A stretch of 64,000 nt of DNA from Patescibacteria group bacterium. GTDB taxonomy: Bacteria; Patescibacteriota; Patescibacteriia; JAHIZJ01. Positions 5,557-13,322 of the stretch are shown in pieces. Location: NCBI GenBank assembly GCA_041661625.1, contig JBAZUB010000001.1, forward strand, positions 310,001 to 374,000, read 5' to 3'. The position numbers and the translations under genes are program-made. The notes under the pieces were generated by a model. That model was given only the letters and a program-made list of their open reading frames with translations, did not search any database and was not told the origin of the DNA. Each line of letters starts with the position of its first letter. The first letter of the stretch is position 1.

Positions 5557-7695
5557 ATGAACCCGAAGAAGTTACTCGTCGCCCTGTGCATAGTCATGCT
5601 CGTGGGACTCATCGTCCCGCATAGGGCGGACGCTACGACCTACGTAGTATACCCCGACGGAAGCGGGCCGACACCGAACATCCAGGCCGCGATCAACGCT
5701 GCCATCGGCGGTGACATCATCGAACTCACCGACGGCATCTTTACCGGTGACGGCAATCGCGACATCGACTTCGTGGGCAAGGCGATCACCGTCCGTTCCC
5801 AAAGCGGGAATCCGGAATCGTGCGTGATCGACTGCCAGGGAAGCTCGGAAACGCCCCACATCGGATTCTACTTCGACTCAAGTGAGGGGGCAGGCTCCAA
5901 GCTGATCGGCGTCAAGATCATCAACGGATTTGATTACATGTACTACGCGCCTTTGGCGATCTACGTGTCCGGCGCTAGCCCCACGATCGACGGCTGTGTC
6001 TTCGTGGACAACGGGGTTAGCATCACGGGGTATGTGACTATGCTGTTCTTGCGGAGCGAGTTCCGCGACTTCAACTCGGGGGGCGGTATGACTCAGCCCC
6101 CTATCGACATCTCGAACACAGGTGGACGCGTCGCGACTGTGACCGTTGAGGACTGCGCGTTCCGCAACTGTACGTTCGGCGGTGAGTACGGTTACGGAAC
6201 CGCGATCGACGTTGGAGGAACGGGGTCTCTTGGTAGCGGGACTACCAATACAGTTTACGTCAGGCGCAGTTTCTTCGAGAACTTGAACGGGACCGCGGTC
6301 AGCCTTGGTGGTACCGGCGACGTGACCGTCTGGGGATACCTCGAAGACAATGTGATCCAAGCGTGCGGCAACTCCATGATGTCAACGCCAGCGATCAACG
6401 TCTCAACCAACTCTTCCTCGGACACCCACGCGCTCATGTCGGGCAACTTGATCTACAACTGCCCAGTCGCCGCCATCTCGATCTACGGGTACAGCCCCCA
6501 GATCTGGGTCGAGAGCACCAACAACACCATCGCCGACTGCGCCACGGGGATCAATAAGGGTTCCGCCGTGGTAAGCCTGGTGATCGACAAGACCATCTTG
6601 TGGAACGCCGACGACCTGAACGGCGTTCTGTCGAGCGAGATCACCTGTTGCGACATCAGCGACGGTGACTTCGCGGGCATCGGCGGGAACTTCTCCGAAG
6701 ACCCGCTGTTCTGCGATCCGTCTACTGGCCAGTACACCATCAGCACGGAGTCACCGTGCGTCGATGGGTACGGATGTGGTCGCATCGGCGCGCTCGGTAT
6801 TGCCTGCGGCTACGTGATCACCTCGGTCATCGACATTCCGAGAGACCAAGGCAAGCAGGTCAGGATCTCATGGGGTCGATCAAGCTACGACCCCGAAACA
6901 GTGGTGAGCTACACCATCCTCCGACGGGTCGATTCGTTCGACAAGTTGTATCCTCCGGGAGACTGGGATGTCCTGCAGACCGTACCGGCTTGGGGTGAAG
7001 ACGCCTACAACGCCGTGTGCCCGACGCTCTGCGACTCTAGCCTTTCCGGTGGTATGTGCTATTCGACATTCTTCATCCGAGCCAACACCGGCTCGCCCTC
7101 CGTGCATTACGACTGCGCCCCAGACTCGGGTTACTCGGTCGACAACCTGGCACCGGCTCCGCCTGCCGGATTCGCCCTGAACTACAACGGCGGGAACGTT
7201 CTCACGTGGCTGGAAAGTCCGGAAGCGGACTTCGACTATTTCAGCCTATACGGGAGCACGCTACCCGACTTCGTGCCCGGGCCTGAGAATCTGATCGTCC
7301 AGCAGAGCAACACCGGGTACGTGGACAACGCCCCGGCCAACATGTACTACCGGATTACAGCCACGGACTTCAACGGGAACACGAGCGACGACGCGTTCGT
7401 GACCCCGAACCCGTCCAGCGTGCCAACAGACAACGCGCCCCTCGCCTTCTCCCTGAGCGCGGACAATCCGACTACCGGACGGATCGGAGCGCGGTTCTCC
7501 TTGCCGACCGCAGGTGACGTGAAGCTGGTCCTCTACAGCGTCGCCGGCGCGAGAGTGGCCGACCTCATCAACGGACCTCAAACAGCGGGTTCGCACGCGG
7601 TAACGTACAATGAACCCGTCGCGTCCGGAGCGTACTACCTGCGCCTCGTCGCCGGCGACCAACACATCACCAAGAAGGTGGTCGTGCTCCAGTAG
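5557..7695 (+). CDS. Secreted parallel beta-helix protein with FlgD/T9SS-like C-terminal domain
   Basis: 712 residues from the ATG at 5557, which follows GGAGGA by 6 bases and begins a standard signal peptide (MNPKKLLVALCIVMLVGLIV, then a cleavage region near RADA). The weaker upstream start at 5479 would bury that peptide. Residues of about 30-430 form a right-handed parallel beta-helix typical of pectate-lyase-like surface proteins (NIQAAINAAIGGDIIELTDG, then many short G/N/D-rich strands). Next come fibronectin-III-like segments (TSVIDIPRDQGKQVRISWGR). The last 80 or so residues (NPTTGRIGARFSLPTAGDV, YSVAGARVADL, SGAYYLRLVAG, KKVVVLQ) match the FlgD-Ig / type IX sorting type of C-terminus. 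That fold is common in Eisenbacteria, Bacteroidota and relatives and unexpected in CPR cells. GC content is visibly above the flanks. Substrate and enzymatic activity are unknown. Confidence 0.88.
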   Translation: MNPKKLLVALCIVMLVGLIVPHRADATTYVVYPDGSGPTPNIQAAINAAIGGDIIELTDGIFTGDGNRDIDFVGKAITVRSQSGNPESCVIDCQGSSETPHIGFYFDSSEGAGSKLIGVKIINGFDYMYYAPLAIYVSGASPTIDGCVFVDNGVSITGYVTMLFLRSEFRDFNSGGGMTQPPIDISNTGGRVATVTVEDCAFRNCTFGGEYGYGTAIDVGGTGSLGSGTTNTVYVRRSFFENLNGTAVSLGGTGDVTVWGYLEDNVIQACGNSMMSTPAINVSTNSSSDTHALMSGNLIYNCPVAAISIYGYSPQIWVESTNNTIADCATGINKGSAVVSLVIDKTILWNADDLNGVLSSEITCCDISDGDFAGIGGNFSEDPLFCDPSTGQYTISTESPCVDGYGCGRIGALGIACGYVITSVIDIPRDQGKQVRISWGRSSYDPETVVSYTILRRVDSFDKLYPPGDWDVLQTVPAWGEDAYNAVCPTLCDSSLSGGMCYSTFFIRANTGSPSVHYDCAPDSGYSVDNLAPAPPAGFALNYNGGNVLTWLESPEADFDYFSLYGSTLPDFVPGPENLIVQQSNTGYVDNAPANMYYRITATDFNGNTSDDAFVTPNPSSVPTDNAPLAFSLSADNPTTGRIGARFSLPTAGDVKLVLYSVAGARVADLINGPQTAGSHAVTYNEPVASGAYYLRLVAGDQHITKKVVVLQ

Positions 7696-7750
7696 CCGAC
7701 CACAGCAACCAGCTACACAATGTTAGCCGTGCCCTCTACCACGGCTAGCA

Positions 7751-7800
7751 ACGGGCCGAGAGACAACGCCCTACCCTCGTCACTCTCTGCCCGTTTTTTT
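7751..7800 (+). terminator. Intrinsic terminator of the beta-helix gene
   Basis: ACGGGC-C-GAGAG (7751-7762) pairs with CTCTC-T-GCCCGT (7783-7794), followed by seven T residues. An additional hairpin (TAGCCGTG / CACGGCTA) lies just upstream in the 3' untranslated part. The beta-helix gene is therefore a separate unit from the RT gene. Confidence 0.85.
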
Positions 7801-7848
7801 ATTTCAAAATACTATATGGGCTAGTAGTATCTTTGTTTTTTTACTTAA

Positions 7849-7876
7849 TTGACACCGCACTAGACAGAATGATAAA
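7849..7876 (+). promoter_or_regulatory. Promoter of the retron-like RNA/RT unit
   Basis: Perfect TTGACA at 7849-7854, a 16-base spacer and GATAAA (7871-7876). A register with an 18-base spacer (TAAAGT) is also possible. Transcription would begin close to 7883, at the first stem of the structured region and about 350 bases before the RT start codon. Confidence 0.7.
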
Positions 7877-7880
7877 GTCA

Positions 7881-8216
7881 GGGCGCTGCCAGCCCCTGGC
7901 AGACGCCACGCTTCCCATCCGGGAAGCACCCGGAAGTCAGCAATGAGATGGTGCTGGTACCATTGAGGAACCCTTCACGACGGACGTCGTGGAGAGAGCA
8001 CAGCCCACGGGCTGCGTCTCATGACAGGCCGACTTCTCCCTTTCTCACCTTGTGCCGTTCGCATCCTATGTGATGGCTTGAGCGTGAGGGGCGTTTTCCG
8101 CCGCGCATTGAATGCGCACGGAGTGCGATGTACGGGAGACAGCGGCCTCAGCGGCAATGGCACTATCTCGCTGACTTCCGGGGCGTCCGCTGACTTGTTC
8201 AGCCCACGCCCTTTTT
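7881..8216 (+). ncRNA. Structured RNA upstream of the RT (candidate retron msr-msd)
   Basis: About 330 bases with no convincing ORF but many strong stems. (1) GGCG-CTGCCAG / CTGGCAG-A-CGCC, 7882-7907, loop CCC. (2) GCTTCCC / GGGAAGC, 7910-7927, loop ATCC. (3) CAATG / CATTG, 7941-7965. (4) CACGAC / GTCGTG, 7976-7991, loop GGAC. (5) CAGCC / GGCTG, 8001-8014, flanked by GAGA / TCTC. (6) A long helix AGGCC-gact-TCTCCC (8026-8040) with GGGAGA-cagc-GGCCT (8134-8148), with a symmetric 4x4 internal loop, enclosing CTCAC / GTGAG (8044 and 8084), GGCG / CGCC (8090-8102) and GCGCAT / ATGCGC (8103-8117). (7) The terminator hairpin at 8181-8211. An array of short stems, then one long stem, just 5' of a retron-type RT is the layout of msr-msd. 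AGGGCG (7880-7885) and CGCCCT (8207-8212) could be the a1/a2 pair, but they compete with stems 1 and 7. Boundaries and branch G are not determined. Confidence 0.6.
8181..8216 (+). terminator. Terminator-type hairpin just upstream of the RT start
   Basis: GGGCGT (8181-8186), CC, GCTGA (8189-8193), loop CTTGT, TCAGC (8199-8203), CC, ACGCCC (8206-8211), then TTTTT. This is an 11-bp stem with one 2x2 internal loop and a U-tract, lying 16 bases before the RT ATG. It may end the RNA or control read-through into the RT. CCGCTGA (8187-8193) is also perfectly complementary to TCAGCGG at 8148-8154, giving an alternative fold. Confidence 0.75.
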
Positions 8217-8231
8217 ACCTTGGAGGCAAAA

Positions 8232-9110
8232 ATGCCGGATGATGATACCTCAGTCGAAACTCCGGCATTCCGCTATTTCCCATATCGGGATCGGAATCCG
8301 GTGAGCGGTTATCACAAGATCAGATGGATCGGCGCACCCAACCGGTCGATGCGCCTCGTCCACGCCCGGATTATCCGACGCATCAGACAACTCCCGGTAG
8401 ACAGCAGTGTGGTCACAGGCATGCTGCCAGGCTGCAGTCCGGTAAACAACGTTTTACCGCACCGCTTTCATCAGTTTTTTTATCTGATCGACCTGCACAG
8501 CGCCTATCGCCAGGTGAACCGACTGCAACTGATCGAACTGCTGACCAGACTGGTACCAGAGAATAATGCGGTAGCGATCGGTGAATTCCTAGATCGATAC
8601 TGCCTGGATCCACGCGGTGGCTTGGTCACCGGCGCGCCAGCTTCGCCCGACTTGTTCAACTTCTACGCGGCACGTTTGATCGACGAGCAGCTGATCGAGC
8701 TCTGCTGGCAACACGGTATCACCTATACCCGCTACCTGGACGATCTGACATTCTCATCCGATGTGGTAATTGGCTGCCGCATACGCTGGCAGATCCGCGA
8801 TATCATCATCGCGGCTGGCCTGCCGATCCAGCACCGCAAATGCCAGGTAGTCGATATCCTGAAGCGACCGGTGGTCATCACCGGGGTGGGACTCGACAAA
8901 GGCGGCCGGTTGTTCCTTCCGCGCCACTATCTCCGGCATATCCGAGGCCTGTTGCATGTCGCCACTTACCGCGGGAGCGTACCCGTCGATATAGTGGAAG
9001 GAACCATGGGCGCGTTCAAAGCCGTTACCCGCGGCCAGCATCCCAAGCGCATTGAGATGAGGGTTCGAAGGAAGTACGAGCTGTACCGCCAACGGCTAAC
9101 AGTAGGCTGA
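8232..9110 (+). CDS. Retron-type reverse transcriptase
   Basis: 292 residues from the ATG at 8232, which follows GGAGG (8222-8226) by 5 bases. That Shine-Dalgarno decides it over the in-frame TTG at 8220. RT blocks in order: RWIGAPNRSMRLVHARI (31-47), NVLPH (73-77, in place of the retron NAxxH), LIDLHSAY (85-92, catalytic Asp 87), GLVTGAPASPDLFN (130-143, like retron GAPTSP), YTRYLDDLTFSS (165-176, catalytic Asp 170/171, with Leu where retrons usually have Ala in YADD), GLPIQHRKCQV (196-206), and VVITGVGLD to RGLLH (214-242), equivalent to the retron VTG block with its PRxYxRxxRxxLH continuation. There is no maturase, endonuclease or fused effector domain, and the length suits a minimal retron RT. 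It is alone in its unit: structured RNA upstream, terminator downstream, no neighbour resembling a known retron effector. A non-retron RT of the same broad clade is the main alternative. Confidence 0.87.
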   Translation: MPDDDTSVETPAFRYFPYRDRNPVSGYHKIRWIGAPNRSMRLVHARIIRRIRQLPVDSSVVTGMLPGCSPVNNVLPHRFHQFFYLIDLHSAYRQVNRLQLIELLTRLVPENNAVAIGEFLDRYCLDPRGGLVTGAPASPDLFNFYAARLIDEQLIELCWQHGITYTRYLDDLTFSSDVVIGCRIRWQIRDIIIAAGLPIQHRKCQVVDILKRPVVITGVGLDKGGRLFLPRHYLRHIRGLLHVATYRGSVPVDIVEGTMGAFKAVTRGQHPKRIEMRVRRKYELYRQRLTVG

Positions 9111-9126
9111 TCACCTGCTGTTTTTC
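9100..9126 (+). terminator. Intrinsic terminator of the RT gene
   Basis: ACAGTAGG (9100-9107), a seven-base loop, and CCTGCTGT (9115-9122) with one G-U pair, then TTTTT. The hairpin begins inside the last codons of the RT gene. It closes the unit that starts at 7849. Confidence 0.75.
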
Positions 9127-9129
9127 TAT

Positions 9130-9158
9130 TTGCGCAATCAAATAAATGATGCCATAAT
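9130..9158 (+). promoter_or_regulatory. Promoter for the 9185-13241 gene pair
   Basis: TTGCGC (9130-9135), 17 bases, CATAAT (9153-9158), 26 bases before the ATG at 9185. This fits the terminator just upstream and separates these genes from the RT unit. Confidence 0.6.
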
Positions 9159-9184
9159 AAATTCAAATACATAACATTAAAACT

Positions 9185-9529
9185 ATGGAACCGACCCAAT
9201 TGCTAAAGTCGAATATTATCGAACTGCTTGGCCTGCAAGACCTGCCCAAGGAAAAGCAGGATGATTTGGTTGCCAAAATGAGCGAGGTGGTTCAGCATCG
9301 TATTACTGACCGGCTGTTGGAACGCCTGCCCGTGACTGCCCAAGCCGATCTTGATGCATTGATTGCCAAAGGCGCTACCAGCGAAGAGTTTGATGGTTTT
9401 CTCCAAAAAGTGATACCCGAGTACAACCAGATCATGGCCGAAGAAATCACCGTATTCAAACAAGAAATGCTCGATGATGTAGGCATCCTGCGCCAAATGG
9501 TAACCAAAGAATCCGTTAAGCCTAAATAA
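9185..9529 (+). CDS. Small acidic helical protein (DUF5663-like)
   Basis: 114 residues, mostly amphipathic helix: LLGLQDLPKEKQDDLVAKMSE, then RITDRLLERLPVTAQADLDALI, and a C-terminal EEITVFKQEMLDDVGILRQM. The pattern resembles the short DUF5663-type proteins common in CPR genomes, named from memory and not searched. No signal peptide or catalytic motif is seen. It lies one base before the large protein at 9531, so the two are co-transcribed and may form a complex. Confidence 0.75.
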   Translation: MEPTQLLKSNIIELLGLQDLPKEKQDDLVAKMSEVVQHRITDRLLERLPVTAQADLDALIAKGATSEEFDGFLQKVIPEYNQIMAEEITVFKQEMLDDVGILRQMVTKESVKPK

Positions 9530-9530
9530 T

Positions 9531-12500
9531 ATGGCTCGATCACGAGAAGGACATCCGCGACGCCAAGATGATGAAGCCCCGCGCCAGCCAAAACGCCCCG
9601 GAGGTGAATATAAAAAACGTGGCCGTCGGGACACGGCGGCGCATGACTTACCGGACCTAACCAGTGCGCATGATGTTATGGGAATGACACCGGCTGAGTT
9701 GGCCGCGCTTAATTCAGTCGATCGCAAACAAGCCGCTGACACTTTGCAGGCCGAGTTGGATGGAAAAGTCCGATCCGAAAGTTGGCGGAAAAAGTTAGTG
9801 GCGCAATTAGGCATCGTTGAAGCTCAAGAATTTCTAGCCCCGCCCGATCCGACTGAACCGCCGCCTGCGCCGCTCAGAACCATTGCCGACACCACCAAGC
9901 CACCCGTCGAACCATCGCCGGAGCCCGTTGTTTCTACGGTACCCTTAGCGAGCGAACTAGACAACAAAGAACTCGAAATGGCACTAGAGGTAGAACAAGC
10001 GGCCAAACTCACCTCGGATAACCTAGACAACATCGCTGAGCCACTTATTCCCGACGACAAACCAGCCGAACCACTACCCGAACTCTCACGCAGTTCAGAT
10101 ATCACAGAAGAAGAGCTCAGAAAGATTCTGGGCAATGATTATGACGATGTGATGGGGATTAAGCCTGCTGTAGACACGGTCCCGGACACAGTGAATGTTA
10201 ACCAGCCAGTAGAGGCAGGACCGGATACAGCTTCTCACCAAGCTGACCTTGGAAGTGACGTTGATACCCCAGCCACACCAAACGCACCAATTGTTGAAAG
10301 ACGGATAACAAAAGAATGGCTCAAGCCTGACCTGACCAGCGCCCACGAAGTGCTGGGTTTGGAACCAGACGATATTGCCGGATTATCACCGGAAGACCTG
10401 GCAAAGGCCCGTGCGACTTTGGCCGCAAAAATGGAGGGTTACAACGGTCGAAACACCTACGCTGATCGCACCCTTGCCGACCAGTTCCGACGTATTGATC
10501 AGCAGCTTAAAGAAACACCCGGCGTGGTTACCGCACCAGAACACATTACCGAAACAGCCACCGACCCGATCCGACCAGATACAGCGCCCGAAACCACCCC
10601 AGACATCGCCTCTCCAACCGAAACTCCACCAGGTACAAACACCGACGCATATACGGAAGAGGCATATGCCCGCGGACTCGCTAGCGCCTCACCCAAAGCC
10701 CTGCTAAATGAACAGGAAAGTTTAGAATCGCGAGCTGGAGCATTGAATATTGAAATTCTTCACGAAGAGGCCCACAAACCGCCCGAATCAGACAAAGACG
10801 GCACATTGGCGTTTGAGTTTCGCATGCGAAAATTACAAGAAAGGGTGTCACACTTAAAAAGACAATCGAGTCTACTGGCTGCTGAGGTAAACCGGCGCGC
10901 CAACCCTGATCACCGCTCAGGAACAGCTTCACCAGAATCAGCGCCCGATACATCACAGGCGGCTGATGCATCAGAGCGACCGGAAACAAACGCGCCTCCA
11001 GAACCCATCGATGCTCCCCCGCCGCTGGAGACATTCGATCGACCCGAGTCCGACGAACCCCACGAACCCACACCGCTGGAGCTAGCTCGAGCCAAAGCCG
11101 CTCGTACTTTGATGAAACGCGGTCAAATCTTTGGCCGGGTAGGCAACGAGGAAGTAAATCAATCAATTGTCGAGTACCAAGCAGCGCTGGCCGCTGAACA
11201 GCAACCCAAGGTTGAACAAATCAAACAAGATTTTGCCGGGCGCGACCTGTCTCAGCCAGACGTGGCCCGAGAACTGCAGACACGCTTGGTAGAGTTAGCG
11301 TTAACCGATCGATTCGCCGAGGAGACTGCCCTGCGCGAAGCAATGAAATCATCCGGTGAACGTTCGGCCGGACATAGACTCAAAGAATTTTGGCGCAAAA
11401 ATTCCGGTAAAAGAGCCTTGATTGGTATTGGCCTGCTCGGCGCCGGTATCGCCACCGGCGGTCTGGCCAGTCCGGTTCTGGGTGCTGCCATTCTGGGCGC
11501 CCGGGTAGCCATGTCGTCCGTCGGTTCAACCATGATGGCCGAAGGTGGCCTGCAGGGTTTGATCGAGAAAAAGGGTTGGACCAAAAAATTTACGGCCGAA
11601 CAAATATCCCGTATGAGTCGTGCCCAGCTTCGCACCAGACTAGCTGCCCATATCACCCGCTACGGCGAAGCCGGGCAGGGAGAATTTGGCACCCACACCA
11701 CCCGTCTACTGAAAAAAACATGGTCGGACGATACTGGCAATATGCTATTGGCCGAATACCAACTAGACCAACAAAAGGAAATTGAAAATTATCTCCGCGA
11801 CCATGTCGGCGAGACACCCGAGCAAATTATTGCCGGAGTATTGGATAATTCTCTCGATGAACAAAGCCGCCTGCACGAAGCCTTTGCTTTTGATCGAGCC
11901 GATAACCGTCTTCGAGCAGTCTTCAAATGGGTCGCGTCAATCGGCATAGGCGTAGTGACGGGTGCCACCGTAGCCATGGCTGGCATGGATCGTCTGGAGA
12001 ACGCCAGAGCTGCCAAGTCGGCCGCCAAATCCGGCTTGGAACACGCCGGCCAATCATCTAACGCGGCCGACGTTTCCCACGGTGCTGGCGCGACCGGTAA
12101 AGCCGGTTTGGCAGCCTCGGAAACGGGCCACAACGCTGGCGCTACTGGTTCAGGTATGTCGGCCGATACAGGATTACACGCCCCGGCTGGTGTTGAAACG
12201 AGCACTGGAGCTGCGGTCGAGGCCGGTGGACATGCCGCGCCTGCCGCCGAAACTGGTGCTGGCGCTTCTGTCGAAGCCGGACGGCAAGCCGCCGAACGAG
12301 CCGCCAGCTTCAAGGAGGTGACCCATAAAGGCGACAGCGTGTGGAAGATGGCCACCGATCAGCTGCATCGGCGCTTGGGTGATAATTTTGACAAACTGGA
12401 TGCGGCGCGTAAAGCCTATATTATCGATAGCATTAAAGATCGGGTTGTCGCCAATCCCCAGGAATTTGGTTTAGATAATGTGGATCAACTGGCTGTGGGC

Positions 12501-13241
12501 AAGGAAATTGATTTTACGGCCGCGTTTGAAGGACCGCATGCCGTGAACCTGCCGGAGGTGGTGTCGCACGCCAAAGAGCTTAGCCAGCAAGCCGTTGATT
12601 CGATCACACACAACAACGAAGTAATCGGCCAGTGGATTTCCAATCATCCGGGTGAACCGATTAACGACACTATTATCGATCACTTGATTCATGGCGCTAA
12701 CATTACCGCTCCCGATACGGCCAATCCGACCGCGGAACTTCTGGGCGCCAGCCATGATCAATTAGCCGCCGCCCTTGCCGACCACATGACTCAAAACGCG
12801 ATCCAAAAGTCAATCCTAGACTTGGCCAATACGAATCCCGAACTTTATGCTCGATTCCACGAAGTCAATCCCGACTGCTATCCGGCTGTCGCGGGCGTAA
12901 TTGTTGAAACGGCCGCCCCGGTCGTGGAATCATCCGCGGGGAGCATCGAACTGTCATCATCAAACCTTAACGCGCTTAGCAAGGGACTGGATATTCTAGA
13001 AAAACTTCCCCAGACTGGGACGACGCGCGAAGTTCTGCACTCGCTGGGCGAGATGAAAGTAACCGACGCCGCTAAAGCCGGCGCCCTAAGCGCTCCGTTG
13101 GAAAAAGCCGGACTCGATTTCCGATCCGCCCGGGACGTCGGACAGTCCATGCGTAAAGTCTTTATGGAAATAGTGGAGCGGGTTGGGTCGGATACGAAAG
13201 TAAGAAACGTACTTGAAACGATTAATAAGAAGATTGCGTAG
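9531..13241 (+). CDS. Large multi-domain membrane protein, function unknown
   Basis: 1236 residues. The N-terminus is charged, with a duplicated module: DLTSAHDVMGMTPAELAALN (near 42) and DLTSAHEVLGLEPDDIAGLS (near 267), each followed by a short helical segment. Long Pro/Glu/Thr/Ala-rich linkers separate them. Near 625-660 there is a glycine-rich hydrophobic region (IGIGLLGAGIATGGLASPVL), and near 800-825 a second one (WVASIGIGVVTGATVAMAGM). A Gly/Ala/Thr low-complexity stretch follows. Then VTHKGDSVWKMATDQLHRRL begins what looks like a LysM-like or similar peptidoglycan-contact module (DQLAVGKEIDF). The C-terminal 250 residues are helical. I do not recognise a family. The layout suggests a long cytoplasmic part, two membrane passes and a wall-associated part. 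It is probably a resident CPR protein, since its GC and codon style match its neighbours. Confidence 0.85.
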   Translation: MARSREGHPRRQDDEAPRQPKRPGGEYKKRGRRDTAAHDLPDLTSAHDVMGMTPAELAALNSVDRKQAADTLQAELDGKVRSESWRKKLVAQLGIVEAQEFLAPPDPTEPPPAPLRTIADTTKPPVEPSPEPVVSTVPLASELDNKELEMALEVEQAAKLTSDNLDNIAEPLIPDDKPAEPLPELSRSSDITEEELRKILGNDYDDVMGIKPAVDTVPDTVNVNQPVEAGPDTASHQADLGSDVDTPATPNAPIVERRITKEWLKPDLTSAHEVLGLEPDDIAGLSPEDLAKARATLAAKMEGYNGRNTYADRTLADQFRRIDQQLKETPGVVTAPEHITETATDPIRPDTAPETTPDIASPTETPPGTNTDAYTEEAYARGLASASPKALLNEQESLESRAGALNIEILHEEAHKPPESDKDGTLAFEFRMRKLQERVSHLKRQSSLLAAEVNRRANPDHRSGTASPESAPDTSQAADASERPETNAPPEPIDAPPPLETFDRPESDEPHEPTPLELARAKAARTLMKRGQIFGRVGNEEVNQSIVEYQAALAAEQQPKVEQIKQDFAGRDLSQPDVARELQTRLVELALTDRFAEETALREAMKSSGERSAGHRLKEFWRKNSGKRALIGIGLLGAGIATGGLASPVLGAAILGARVAMSSVGSTMMAEGGLQGLIEKKGWTKKFTAEQISRMSRAQLRTRLAAHITRYGEAGQGEFGTHTTRLLKKTWSDDTGNMLLAEYQLDQQKEIENYLRDHVGETPEQIIAGVLDNSLDEQSRLHEAFAFDRADNRLRAVFKWVASIGIGVVTGATVAMAGMDRLENARAAKSAAKSGLEHAGQSSNAADVSHGAGATGKAGLAASETGHNAGATGSGMSADTGLHAPAGVETSTGAAVEAGGHAAPAAETGAGASVEAGRQAAERAASFKEVTHKGDSVWKMATDQLHRRLGDNFDKLDAARKAYIIDSIKDRVVANPQEFGLDNVDQLAVGKEIDFTAAFEGPHAVNLPEVVSHAKELSQQAVDSITHNNEVIGQWISNHPGEPINDTIIDHLIHGANITAPDTANPTAELLGASHDQLAAALADHMTQNAIQKSILDLANTNPELYARFHEVNPDCYPAVAGVIVETAAPVVESSAGSIELSSSNLNALSKGLDILEKLPQTGTTREVLHSLGEMKVTDAAKAGALSAPLEKAGLDFRSARDVGQSMRKVFMEIVERVGSDTKVRNVLETINKKIA

Positions 13242-13260
13242 TTTGTAAACCGTATACAGC

Positions 13261-13291
13261 AAAAACAGCCACCAAGCGGAAGGCTGTTTTT
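13261..13291. terminator. Bidirectional terminator
   Basis: AAAAACAGCC (13261-13270) and GGCTGTTTTT (13282-13291) are perfect complements with an 11-base loop, giving a U-tract on both strands. It lies between the convergent genes ending at 13241 (+) and 13323 (-). Confidence 0.88.
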
Positions 13292-13322
13292 GATTATAGC
13301 TGACGTTACTAATTACGAACAT

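Noticed and set aside
6363..7665. Several open frames inside the beta-helix gene on both strands
   Set aside because: They are shadow frames of a GC-rich gene. Their translations are rich in Arg, His and Pro and lack start signals.
7881..9110. Diversity-generating retroelement
   Set aside because: The RT has retron-type GAPASP and ITG blocks, not the DGR GxxxSQ signature. I saw no Avd-like gene and no template/variable repeat pair nearby.
7881..9110. Group II intron with its RT
   Set aside because: The protein has no maturase or endonuclease domain, and no domain V-like hairpin or intron end follows the gene.
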